Shown: in pieces, positions 1 through 8,136 of the stretch | How the letters are laid out: every line of letters starts with the position of its first letter | Position numbering within the stretch: position 1 is the stretch's first letter | Source: an uncultured Bacteroides sp. | Lineage (GTDB): Bacteria > Bacteroidota > Bacteroidia > Bacteroidales > Bacteroidaceae | Length of the DNA stretch: 32,562 bases | Direction: 5' to 3' | NCBI GenBank assembly: GCA_905197435.1 | Contig: CAJJYX010000011.1 | Coordinates: 1-32,562 of the forward strand | The notes under the pieces: model-generated | Database searches by the model: none | What the model saw: the letters and a program-made list of their open reading frames with translations, nothing else | What the model was told of the DNA's origin: nothing | Translations under genes and position numbers: made by a program

Positions 1-308
1 AGCAGGATGAGGCAGAACGCGACTGCCAGGCCTATGCTCACGGAACGCAACAGCAGGCGGACCACCTCCGGTAAATCCCGCTTGCCGAATGCTTGCGAGG
101 TCATTCCGCTGGTACCCATTCTCAAGAAACCGAAAATCCAGTAGATGATGTTAAACAGCATTCCTCCTACGGCGATGGCTCCGATATAGGCCGGTGAACC
201 TAAGTGCCCGACAATGGCTACATCAATCAGACCGAGCAAGGGAACGGTGATGTTTGATACGATGGAAGGCAGTGCTATTTGCAGGATTTGCCTATCTCTG
301 TGCTTCAT
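1..308 (-). CDS. MATE-family efflux transporter, N-terminal part (cut by window edge)
   Basis: The translation begins MKHRDRQILQIALPSIVSN and continues with hydrophobic segments containing TVPLLGLIDVAIVGHLG and GGMLFNIIYWIFGFLRMGTSG. This is the opening of the DinF-like branch of MATE cation/drug antiporters, inner-membrane proteins of about 440 residues, of which roughly the first 103 are present here. An in-frame ATG at 329 would add seven residues. The start at 308 is preferred because a TAGCTTTG -7 box lies at 338-345 on the same strand and would leave almost no leader for the upstream ATG. The gene lies downstream of the ThuA gene on the same strand but is separated from it by hairpins. 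Nothing ties it to the glycan loci. The family call is firm; the substrate is unknown. Confidence 0.85.
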   Translation of the reverse strand, partial: MKHRDRQILQIALPSIVSNITVPLLGLIDVAIVGHLGSPAYIGAIAVGGMLFNIIYWIFGFLRMGTSGMTSQAFGKRDLPEVVRLLLRSVSIGLAVAFCLIL

Positions 309-337
309 TATTGGTAACGCTTGTTTCATAAGATTGG

Positions 338-345
338 CAAAGCTA
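338..345 (-). promoter_or_regulatory. Putative -7 box for the MATE gene
   Basis: Read on the minus strand this is TAGCTTTG, matching the Bacteroides -7 consensus TAnnTTTG. It would start transcription near position 331 and give a leader of about 23 bases before the ATG at 308. No clear -33 TTTG is present. Confidence 0.4.
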
Positions 346-409
346 CGCAGAAAAGAGGAAAAATGTGAGGGAGATTAACTATATTTTATTTTATTGATGT
401 TTGCAGTGA

Positions 410-457
410 AAGTCCCTGTTTTGCAGGTATCAAAACTCTGACAGAAAACAGGGACTT
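410..457 (-). terminator. Perfect 13-bp stem-loop downstream of the ThuA gene
   Basis: Bases 410-422 and 445-457 are perfect reverse complements (AAGTCCCTGTTTT with AAAACAGGGACTT) around a 22-base loop. It sits about 50 bases past the ThuA stop. No strong T-run follows on either strand, so it is either a weak intrinsic terminator or a 3'-end stabilising hairpin. Confidence 0.45.
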
Positions 458-460
458 ATA

Positions 461-495
461 GCTCTATGGCGTAGCTATTCATCGCCATATTGAGC
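461..495. repeat. Small inverted repeat just past the ThuA stop
   Basis: ATGGCG at 466-471 pairs with CGCCAT at 483-488, and the flanking GCTC (461-464) pairs with GAGC (492-495). With the hairpin at 410-457 it forms two consecutive hairpins at the 3' end of the operon. Confidence 0.35.
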
Positions 496-508
496 AAAAT
501 TGATTGAG

Positions 509-2050
509 CTATTTCTTGTTGACAAACGGGTTACCCTTCGGGCTGCGGCTTACTACCCAACGGAAAGCATTGGTGAAGAGCAGATTTTGCGTAGCATCTC
601 CAAAGCCTTCTTTCCCGTGACCTGTATTGAAGTAGACCATGCGATATTTCGTATTGGTCCAAGCTATGGGAAAGTCACCCCACTTCACCACGTCCTTGAT
701 ACCCAAGGGATACATCTTGGGTGAGATGGAGAGTAACACCTGTACGTCCTTGTTCTTCCGCGGAGAAGGCTCCCATTGATAGAACTCGCTGGCAGGTGCC
801 ACCCATTGCTTAGGCAACGTACTGGTGACACGATGGTCGGGATAGTCACACTCCACGAGGGCAGCCTGTGGTGGCCAGTTGTTGCAATAGAACTGACCGC
901 AGCCAAGGAATTCATTCAACCAAGGCCAGTGGGTGTTACGGTCGTTGTAGGCAGCGGCATGGAAGCCAAGCCAGCCTCCGCCTTGTTCCATATATTGCTG
1001 GAAAGCCAAGCGGTCCTTCTCGCCATGAGGCTGTGAATTGAGCATGATGATAATGTTGTAATCGCTGAGCTTGTCGACATACTCCGAGAAATTAGTCGTG
1101 GTGTCCATGAGGAAACCCTCACCGTAGGTAAGATGGTGGAAAAAGTTGATGGCATCCTTGTCAAACTGTACGTGCGCCTCCTCTGCCAAGGGCTCCCAAT
1201 AAAGCAGGGCACGGAAGCGTGGAGCCGATGCATAGTCGGCGGCATACCCCTCTTGCTTCTCCTCCTCGGTATCACCCAATGTCCAGCGGATGGAGTTCTC
1301 GAACATAGTGAGGAAAGCCTGGTTGTCGAACAATTCTTTGTCGTGACCTATTTGGAAATAGACATTGCGAGCTTTCTTGGCCTCGTTCACCCAAATGACA
1401 GGATGGTCGCCCATCTTTACGGGTGTATCGATGCTATAAGAGTCCTCATCCACACGGGCCAGCACACGGACATTGCCACGTGGGCTACGATCATAGGTGT
1501 ACCACTCGTCTTTTGTCACACGGAATGTACCGGGCACACCTTGCATCACAGGATGCTGTACGTCCTCCTTGATGACCGTACCGTCGGCCAGCGGTGCGAT
1601 GTAGTCCTTCCAACGGATGTCACCCATGAAGTCGCTGTACCACTGCCACATGGGGCCTGCACCAAAGATGTCACCCAGGAGCGAGGCATGATGGAAACCT
1701 ACGTAGCCACCCTTGCCCTCGTCAATGTACTTCTCGAAGTCGGCGCCGGCCTCTTTGCTCCATGCCTGTGGCGGACAATAGGGAGGATAGTTGAGTTGCA
1801 AGATGAGCTGAAACTGGTTCAAGTAGCCCTTCTTCGTCTTGCTCAGGTCGCTGACATAAGTCATTTGGATGTTCAGTCTCTCGGCATGAGCCTCAAGCCA
1901 TTGCTGGGCAGCATCACAAAAACCTTGGTGAGGCGTTCCCTGCTCGGCAATGACCAATACCTGGCGCACCTTTGCGTCTTTCTCGTCCTTCGCCTGCAAA
2001 CCAACAAAGGCGAACACAAGAAGTAATAAAGTTGATAAAATTTTCTTCAT
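509..2050 (-). CDS. Tandem ThuA-domain protein (trehalose-utilisation family), exported
   Basis: 513 residues with an N-terminal signal peptide ending near LQA (residue 20) and no lipobox, so probably periplasmic. Two copies of the ThuA (glutamine-amidotransferase-like) fold follow, at roughly residues 28-258 and 279-501. They align through GGYVGFHHAS (115-123) with GGWLGFHAAA (359-367), DEWYTYDRSPR with SEFYQWEPSPR, and QIGHDKE (233-239) with NTGHGKE (475-481). ThuA proteins belong to sugar-modification pathways such as that of keto-trehalose. The exact reaction here is not known, and the second copy has lost one His of the HHAS motif. It is the last gene of the minus-strand locus, 174 bases after the IPT lipoprotein gene, with a hairpin in the gap, so its level may be set separately. 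The family is clear; the function is inference. Confidence 0.85.
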   Translation of the reverse strand: MKKILSTLLLLVFAFVGLQAKDEKDAKVRQVLVIAEQGTPHQGFCDAAQQWLEAHAERLNIQMTYVSDLSKTKKGYLNQFQLILQLNYPPYCPPQAWSKEAGADFEKYIDEGKGGYVGFHHASLLGDIFGAGPMWQWYSDFMGDIRWKDYIAPLADGTVIKEDVQHPVMQGVPGTFRVTKDEWYTYDRSPRGNVRVLARVDEDSYSIDTPVKMGDHPVIWVNEAKKARNVYFQIGHDKELFDNQAFLTMFENSIRWTLGDTEEEKQEGYAADYASAPRFRALLYWEPLAEEAHVQFDKDAINFFHHLTYGEGFLMDTTTNFSEYVDKLSDYNIIIMLNSQPHGEKDRLAFQQYMEQGGGWLGFHAAAYNDRNTHWPWLNEFLGCGQFYCNNWPPQAALVECDYPDHRVTSTLPKQWVAPASEFYQWEPSPRKNKDVQVLLSISPKMYPLGIKDVVKWGDFPIAWTNTKYRMVYFNTGHGKEGFGDATQNLLFTNAFRWVVSRSPKGNPFVNKK

Positions 2051-2143
2051 GATTCTATGATATTATATATTCTGTTAGTTACTATTTCTCATCAGCCACA
2101 AAGCTACATAAAAAGAAAAAATGCGGCAAGTGTAAGTTGCCAA

Positions 2144-2179
2144 AAGTCCGCTGAGGAACTTTAGCTCTCCAGCGGACTT
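2144..2179 (-). terminator. Stem-loop between the IPT lipoprotein and ThuA genes
   Basis: AAGTCCGCTG at 2144-2153 pairs perfectly with CAGCGGACTT at 2170-2179 over a 16-base loop. Read on the minus strand the stem ends in CTTTTGG, a short T-tract. It is a probable weak terminator or attenuator that would lower ThuA expression relative to the transporter genes. Its arms resemble those of the hairpin at 410-457 (AAGTCC and GGACTT ends). Confidence 0.5.
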
Positions 2180-2224
2180 AAAATGTTTACAGATGTCAGA
2201 CTATAATATGTCTTTGTATAGAGT

Positions 2225-3580
2225 TTAATCTGTCTTAATCTGAATCTTGGTGATTGTTATGTCGCCGCCAATGATGAGAGCGGTTTCAGACCCACCATTC
2301 ATTGTTGCCGCCATACCTTCCGAAATTTCGAATTCCAGGAAGTCTTCGCCGGCGGCAAGAACGATGTTGTTATCGCTTTCACCGCCATCACGGATGAATG
2401 GAGCACCCCACCAACCATCGCACAGACAGAAAGTCTGAGGAGCATCATGGTGAGTGAACGTGAACTTAATAGTTTGCCCAGCTTCTGGCGTTATTGCCGA
2501 GAGGTCAAGCTCAGCTGCCGGGAGATACCACCACCAGCCGGTAGTGTATTCGCCCGCCCAGAGTGTAGGATACTCGCGGAACAACTCAATCTTCTGCAGT
2601 GTGTAGTTACCACCACCGACAATGATACCTCCACCGGCTTTCAGAGTTTCTGCCATGCCCTGCGATATGGGAAATTCAAGTTCAGTGGTACCTGCAGCAA
2701 CCCACACGCTGTTATTGCCTTCACCGTCAATATCGGGTGCCCCCCAATTAGCATCGCATACGCATACGCTGGCACCATTGGGATTATCGAAGGTAAGACG
2801 GATCATAAGACCTTCATGAATCTGAATACCTTCAAGACTCAACTGGTCTGATGTCAGATATTGCCAGTTAGCCCAATCATAGATATAGACATCGCCTTTC
2901 CAGATCGGAGCATATCCTTCACCTCCGGTCTCTCCGTCGCCACCTACAACCTCGTCAGACAGCGTTACTTCCGGCAAAGTATACTTCTTGCCGCTGCAGT
3001 CTTCGAGGGTAACTTGGGCAGGACCGGCTTTTATACCCATTGGTGAATAGATATAGAGAGAACCGGTAGCTTTGCGCTTAAAGTTGCTTGCATCTACAAC
3101 AATGTCCTTGTCGTCTTCACCGGGGAAATAGGCTTTGGTGATAAATTCGAGGTCGTTCCCGTACACCTCCACACATTCATTGATTTTTATTTCTTTGTCA
3201 AGAGGAGCCACGCGCAAAGGCTCGGGCTTGCCGACAGTCAGTGTCATGACCGATTCTGCCGATTCGCCGTCGGCTTCTATTGTTACTGTTCCCCCCTCTG
3301 CAGAAATGCCAGCAGGAGTTATTACGGTGATATAGCCGTTACCTACTCTGGTAATGTTGCTCACAGAGACATTGCCAGGGAACACAACGGAAGTGGCCTT
3401 CTCAAGCCCCGTACCAGTGATGGTGACAACTTGTCCTTCCATAACTTTTGTAGGCAGGACGGACTTCACAACAAGTACATCGTTGGCATCCACCACATCG
3501 TTATCGCTGCACGAGGTCAATGCCATGTTCGACAGCAATGCGAATCCTGAGGCCAAAAGATATATAATATGTTTTTTCAT
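2225..3580 (-). CDS. IPT/TIG-domain surface glycan-binding lipoprotein (SusE/F position)
   Basis: 451 residues from the ATG at 3580. An ORF start at 3622 would add 14 non-signal-like residues and overlap the preceding susD, so it was not chosen. The lipobox is LTSC (Cys24), followed by SDND, a typical outer-membrane export context. An IPT/TIG domain at about 38-120 (VEGQ-like strand, ITGTGLEKATSVVFPG) is followed by a second degenerate TIG-like domain to about 212. Then come a Gly-rich linker and two tandem modules of about 110 residues that are clearly homologous: VCVCDANWGAPDIDG with FCLCDGWWGAPFIRDG, and LEFPISQGMAETL with LEFEISEGMAATM. The Trp-rich repeated loops suggest carbohydrate binding. 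The position after susD matches surface glycan-binding proteins of Sus-like systems. No catalytic motif was seen. Confidence 0.8.
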   Translation of the reverse strand: MKKHIIYLLASGFALLSNMALTSCSDNDVVDANDVLVVKSVLPTKVMEGQVVTITGTGLEKATSVVFPGNVSVSNITRVGNGYITVITPAGISAEGGTVTIEADGESAESVMTLTVGKPEPLRVAPLDKEIKINECVEVYGNDLEFITKAYFPGEDDKDIVVDASNFKRKATGSLYIYSPMGIKAGPAQVTLEDCSGKKYTLPEVTLSDEVVGGDGETGGEGYAPIWKGDVYIYDWANWQYLTSDQLSLEGIQIHEGLMIRLTFDNPNGASVCVCDANWGAPDIDGEGNNSVWVAAGTTELEFPISQGMAETLKAGGGIIVGGGNYTLQKIELFREYPTLWAGEYTTGWWWYLPAAELDLSAITPEAGQTIKFTFTHHDAPQTFCLCDGWWGAPFIRDGGESDNNIVLAAGEDFLEFEISEGMAATMNGGSETALIIGGDITITKIQIKTD

Positions 3581-3615
3581 AAATCTTATTCGTTTGTAAT
3601 TTCGTTGAATCTGTT

Positions 3616-5310
3616 TTACCAATCGGGATTCTGCTTCAGATTGCTATTCTTCTGAATTTCAGACTGCGGAATCGGGTACAGGTTGTACTTCTCGTCCCAT
3701 TGGCGAGTCTTGGTAACTCGATTGAGAATCAAGTTGCCGTTTCCATCCAGTTTGAAGTTTGCCACATCAACATTCTTGAAGAACTCGGCCCCCTTCTTCC
3801 AGCGACGTACATCCCAGAAACGCTGACCTTCGAAAGCAAGCTCTACCATACGCTCACGCATGTAGCGCTCTTCGAAGCCATTGTTTCCTCGGAATTCAGG
3901 CATCATGATGTCAGGACGCTTACGAAGCACATTGATAGCTTCGTTGGCGGACATGCCAAAATCACCCTGTTCGTCTGCATTGCCGTAGTAGTTGTACATG
4001 GCCTCTGCATAGTTGAGGTAAACCTCGGCCAGACGCATCACAATCCAGTTGTGGCGTGTTGTAGTCTGGTTGTTGGCTGTGGTGACACAGCTGCCGTCCA
4101 CAAACTTCTTCAAGTAGTAGCCCGTGGGAGTTGCGCCGTACTTAGGAGCACCATTGAAGCCACTCTGATACGTCTCAATGGCAATCTGCTGAGTTGTATT
4201 GGATGGCCAGAGATCGCCGTTCTTCACTACAGTGAGTTCGAAACGTGGGTCAAGACCGTCGTATGGATTCTCAGTAGTCACATCAACATCTCCAGGATGT
4301 TTTTCCTTGAATGTCTTGCCGTCGGCCTGATATTCGTATGCATCTACCAATGCCTGTGTAGGGCAGTTGCCGGAATTACCGTTCTCCACACCCACAGGAT
4401 AATTGTACTGCTCGAAGGTGTTGCTTGCCTGGGTGCCAAGAACGAAGATAAATTCAGGATTGGTGAATGTATCGTGCCCCCATAAGTTGGCATACTCGCT
4501 GAGCTTGTAGCCCCAGCGCTGTGCATTATCGATGATGACCTTGCTGGCAGCAGCGGCCTCCTTCCAAAGCTCCTTGTTATTGTCTGTATTAAACAAGGGT
4601 GAAGCCTGATAAAGAAGTGTGCGCGCCTTCAGTGCAAGGGCAGCACCACGGGTGGCACGACCAATTTCCTGACCGGGAATGTCATTATACGATACGGGTA
4701 GATATTCAGCCACGGCATCCAATTCGCTGATGATGAACTTGAACACATCCTTGGCCGGAGTGCGTTCCACACTGTTGGCCTGCTCATTGGTAAGGGTTGT
4801 GGTCACCAAAGGCACATCGCCGTAGGCACGTACCAATTCGAAATAGAAATAGGCACGGAGGAAGCGCAACTCGTAAGGGAATATCTCAAACTGTTGCACC
4901 ATGGTCTGGTAGTCGGGATCATATTCATAATCCGACAGGTCTATCTTGTGGATGCGCTCAAGGTACATGTGCACCTGAGTGATGGCACGGTATGACCTGT
5001 CCCATGTGGTCGAGAAAGGATTCGAAGGAGTCCAACCACCGTTGAAATATTTGTGAATGGGTGAGAAGGAAAGTGCAAACTCAGACTCGTCTGTGGCACT
5101 GGCTATCATGGCGCCATTACCATAGGAATTGTCTTTGAATTCGCTCGGCATTTGTGCGTAGACATCGTAGACAAGAGCCTTGACACCATTGAGGGGACTG
5201 TTGTAGGTCCAGTCTTCGTCACGATTCGAAGCCTCGTTGTAATCCAGGTCGGCGCAGCCTGCAAAGACTGCTGCCGCCATACCTAAAAGAGCATATTTTA
5301 TCTTGTTCAT
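3616..5310 (-). CDS. SusD/RagB-family nutrient-binding lipoprotein (second pair)
   Basis: 564 residues. The signal peptide ends in a lipobox (VFAGC, Cys19), anchoring it to the outer membrane. The N-terminal SusD-like helical region includes the typical LRFLRAYFYFELVRAYGDVPLV stretch, and the RagB/SusD C-terminal signature appears as RWKKGAEFF and YPIPQSEIQKN near the end, closing with QNPDW. It acts as the extracellular lid and ligand-binding subunit of the SusC beside it. The start is 14 bases after the stop of the second susC, so the two are co-transcribed and probably coupled. The IPT lipoprotein gene follows after 35 bases. The family call is certain; the ligand is unknown. Confidence 0.95.
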   Translation of the reverse strand: MNKIKYALLGMAAAVFAGCADLDYNEASNRDEDWTYNSPLNGVKALVYDVYAQMPSEFKDNSYGNGAMIASATDESEFALSFSPIHKYFNGGWTPSNPFSTTWDRSYRAITQVHMYLERIHKIDLSDYEYDPDYQTMVQQFEIFPYELRFLRAYFYFELVRAYGDVPLVTTTLTNEQANSVERTPAKDVFKFIISELDAVAEYLPVSYNDIPGQEIGRATRGAALALKARTLLYQASPLFNTDNNKELWKEAAAASKVIIDNAQRWGYKLSEYANLWGHDTFTNPEFIFVLGTQASNTFEQYNYPVGVENGNSGNCPTQALVDAYEYQADGKTFKEKHPGDVDVTTENPYDGLDPRFELTVVKNGDLWPSNTTQQIAIETYQSGFNGAPKYGATPTGYYLKKFVDGSCVTTANNQTTTRHNWIVMRLAEVYLNYAEAMYNYYGNADEQGDFGMSANEAINVLRKRPDIMMPEFRGNNGFEERYMRERMVELAFEGQRFWDVRRWKKGAEFFKNVDVANFKLDGNGNLILNRVTKTRQWDEKYNLYPIPQSEIQKNSNLKQNPDW

Positions 5311-5324
5311 AAATGTATCTTTAA

Positions 5325-8102
5325 TTAGAAAGTTAATGTGACACCTATGTTGACACCCTTGAACATGGGATATGCCGTCGAGAGTACCTCAGCATCCATA
5401 GCGTCGACGTTGTCGAAGGAAAGAAGGTTCTCGCCCTGAACAAACACCTTGGCTGCGGTAAGAGAGAGCTTCGAGAGCACCGTTGCAGGAACTTTATAGT
5501 AAACCTCGATATTGCGCATCTTCAAGAAGTGGACAGGCTTGTACCATACATTGCTTGCCTGGCTGTTGTTGCTGTTGTTCTGAGTTGTCAGACGTGGGTA
5601 GAGAGCATTGTCGCCAGCCACATCCCAGCAGTTGTTGTAGTAGTCTACTGAAAGGTTGCCATTGTCGGCCATGCCGCCCCATATGGCTGACGGAAGATAC
5701 TTCATGTAGTTGCCAGTGCCCTGGAACCATGCGTTCAGACCGAAGCCTTTATACTCTACACCGACATTGAAGGCGTAGTTGAGCTCAGGGATGTCAGTAG
5801 CACCATCAAGGCTTGTAACATCGAACTGGTTGATAACCTTGTCACCGTTGAGGTCTTGGTATTTGATGTCACCAGGGCTTACGGTAGAGTATTCCTGACG
5901 GTAGCTGGCATCAATGTCGGTTTGATCCTTGAAAAAGCCTGCCGACTTGAGTCCCCATGCCTCGTTTACACGGTGGCCTACAGGGTCGCTCAGCGGATAG
6001 GTCGGTGTACCGATGTACTTGCTCACTTCATTGCGTGCCCACGATAAGTTGGCACCCAAGTTGAGATTGAGGTCGGAAGTGATTTTCTTCGCATACTTGG
6101 CACTTACCTCAAAACCGTAACTCTTAACTTCGCCAACATCGTTGTATGATGATTGTATACCAACCACCGATGAATTCTCATAGCTTGCAGAGAGCATGAT
6201 GTGGCTGCGAAGCTGGTAGAAAGCATCCACTGAGATGTCAAGAGCGTTTGCCAGACGAAGGTCGGTTCCAAGGTTGAAGCTCGTAGATGTCTCCTGCGAG
6301 AAATTGGTTGTCGGGAAGGAGCCAAGTGATGCACCCCATGTAGCACCGTAGTTGTTACCGATAATCACATAACCGTGCGAAACATCCCATGTGGGAAGCC
6401 ACATGCCATAGGTAGGCATATAGTCGGTATGCTGGATGCCAGCCGATGCGCGCAGCTTACCGTAATTGAGCAGGCCGTCGTTGTTGTCAGCGTAAATCCA
6501 ACCCAGTGACAGTGTGGGTGAGAATGCCCACTTTGAAGGATAGGTGCGGCTGGATCCGTTACCTGCAAGCACAAGGTCGGCAACGTAGCGGTTCTGAAAA
6601 TCGTAGTGGAAGACTCCCATGATGTTCTGACGATAGTAGGTGTTTCCACGTCCATCAGTACTCACACCACTGTTGTCGTAAACAACGGCAGCATTAAAGT
6701 GGTCGTTGCCGAAGAACGAACGTTTGTAGTTGAAACCCATGCTGGCCTTTGCTTTCCACCACTGACCGTCATTCCAGTTGCTGAAGGTGAGGTTGGTTTC
6801 CTTGTTACCGAATGTATTAAGAGATACGTTGCTCTTGTCGCCAATGGTACCGGTATAACGCTCGTAGCCATATTGGTGTGCCTTGTGCGAATTTTCCGCG
6901 TAAATCGACGAATTGGCATAACCGGCACTGACAAATACGCTCAGGCCATTGAGCAGAAAGTCGAGTTTCTGCGACAGCTTGGCATCTACCCATAGCTGGC
7001 GCTGATGGGTTTTGTAGAAGCCGGACTCCTGAATCTTGGCGATGGGGTTGGCATCACCGTATGCCTCGTTACCACCCCAAATTCCTGTTGAGGTCTTGTA
7101 GGGGAAAGCACTTGCCGGCAGGTTGTAGATAGCAGCTGTAGCATCGTCAGCGCTGATGTCGGAGGGCCGTTTGGTCTCCTGGAACATACCGAAGAGGTTC
7201 ACCGACATGAGAGTTGTGTTGGTGATGTTGAAGTCGAGGTTGGTACGGATATTGGCCTTTGACTGGCGCAGCTGCGCATTGTAGTCTGCCTGCTTGGTGT
7301 CTTTGAGGGCACCGCGCACATCGACATAATCGATATTGGTGTAGTATTTCACTTTGTTCGTGCCTCCGTACACCGAAACGTATGCATGGTCTTCCTCGGC
7401 AGTGTTCTTGAAAGTAAGGTCGCGCCAGTTCACGTTAGGATAGAAGTACGGGTCAGAACCGTCTTTGAAGAGGTTAAGCTCCTGCTCGGTGTATGCGACA
7501 GAGAGTCCGTCGTTGTGGCGGGCATGGTTGAAAGCATTGGCATATCCGTAACCGTCTACCATGTCTGCGAATTCAGGACTGAACTGGAACTTATGGCTGT
7601 AGTCCACCTTGACGTGTGTCTTGCCTTCAACGCCACGCTTTGTCTTCACAAGTATAGCACCATTGACACCCTCATGGCCAAGAAGTGCCGTAGCAGCAGC
7701 ATCCTTGAGGATGGTAACGCTCTCCACTTCCTCTACACTGAGGCGGTCGATGGGACGCTCGTAGCCATCGACGAGGATGAGAATGCTTTTATCGTTAAGC
7801 GTGTGATAGCCACGAATATTAAATGATGCACCCTTATTTTCGTCGCCCGAGAAGCCGCCTTGCGATAGAGCCGTGAGGCCTGGCAGACGTCCATAGAGGG
7901 CCTGGGCAAGGTTAGTTGCCGAAGTCTGCTGCAATTCTTCGCCTGTGATTGTGGTTGCGGAAGCGGTGCTGAGGAAATTGCTTATTTCCACGCCGTAACC
8001 CAAGTCATAGGCATTTGCATTCTTATCGTTGAGTTTTACCTGCGCATTTGCCGTGAGAGAAGCAACAGCGGTCGCAAGCATCAACATTCTATTTATATTC
8101 AT
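5325..8102 (-). CDS. Short SusC/RagA-family TonB-linked outer-membrane transporter (second pair)
   Basis: 925 residues with a signal peptide ending TANAQ (residue 21). The plug domain is recognisable from RLPGLTALSQGG, FNIRGYHTLNDKSILILVDGYERP and VTILKDAAATALLGHEGVNGAILVKTKRG. The beta-barrel follows and ends in VNIGVTLTF with a terminal Phe. Unlike the other two SusC proteins here it has no carboxypeptidase-regulatory-like domain between signal peptide and plug. Its TonB-box region is degenerate: LGYGVEISNF in place of EEVVVIGYG. It is therefore about 90-120 residues shorter than its neighbours. It lies 34 bases after the first susD and 14 before the second, inside one operon. It is clearly SusC family; whether it is energised normally by TonB is open. 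Confidence 0.93.
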   Translation of the reverse strand: MNINRMLMLATAVASLTANAQVKLNDKNANAYDLGYGVEISNFLSTASATTITGEELQQTSATNLAQALYGRLPGLTALSQGGFSGDENKGASFNIRGYHTLNDKSILILVDGYERPIDRLSVEEVESVTILKDAAATALLGHEGVNGAILVKTKRGVEGKTHVKVDYSHKFQFSPEFADMVDGYGYANAFNHARHNDGLSVAYTEQELNLFKDGSDPYFYPNVNWRDLTFKNTAEEDHAYVSVYGGTNKVKYYTNIDYVDVRGALKDTKQADYNAQLRQSKANIRTNLDFNITNTTLMSVNLFGMFQETKRPSDISADDATAAIYNLPASAFPYKTSTGIWGGNEAYGDANPIAKIQESGFYKTHQRQLWVDAKLSQKLDFLLNGLSVFVSAGYANSSIYAENSHKAHQYGYERYTGTIGDKSNVSLNTFGNKETNLTFSNWNDGQWWKAKASMGFNYKRSFFGNDHFNAAVVYDNSGVSTDGRGNTYYRQNIMGVFHYDFQNRYVADLVLAGNGSSRTYPSKWAFSPTLSLGWIYADNNDGLLNYGKLRASAGIQHTDYMPTYGMWLPTWDVSHGYVIIGNNYGATWGASLGSFPTTNFSQETSTSFNLGTDLRLANALDISVDAFYQLRSHIMLSASYENSSVVGIQSSYNDVGEVKSYGFEVSAKYAKKITSDLNLNLGANLSWARNEVSKYIGTPTYPLSDPVGHRVNEAWGLKSAGFFKDQTDIDASYRQEYSTVSPGDIKYQDLNGDKVINQFDVTSLDGATDIPELNYAFNVGVEYKGFGLNAWFQGTGNYMKYLPSAIWGGMADNGNLSVDYYNNCWDVAGDNALYPRLTTQNNSNNSQASNVWYKPVHFLKMRNIEVYYKVPATVLSKLSLTAAKVFVQGENLLSFDNVDAMDAEVLSTAYPMFKGVNIGVTLTF

Positions 8103-8136
8103 ATTTTACAAGTCTTATTGATATTTAAAATCTGGA

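Noticed and set aside
1133..2026. A 297-codon plus-strand open frame opposite the ThuA gene
   Set aside because: It is antisense to a well-supported two-domain protein, has no signal or family motif, and no promoter-like sequence precedes it.
3622..3622. Start of the IPT lipoprotein at 3622
   Set aside because: The extra 14 residues are basic and precede a normal signal peptide. That start would also overlap the susD stop.
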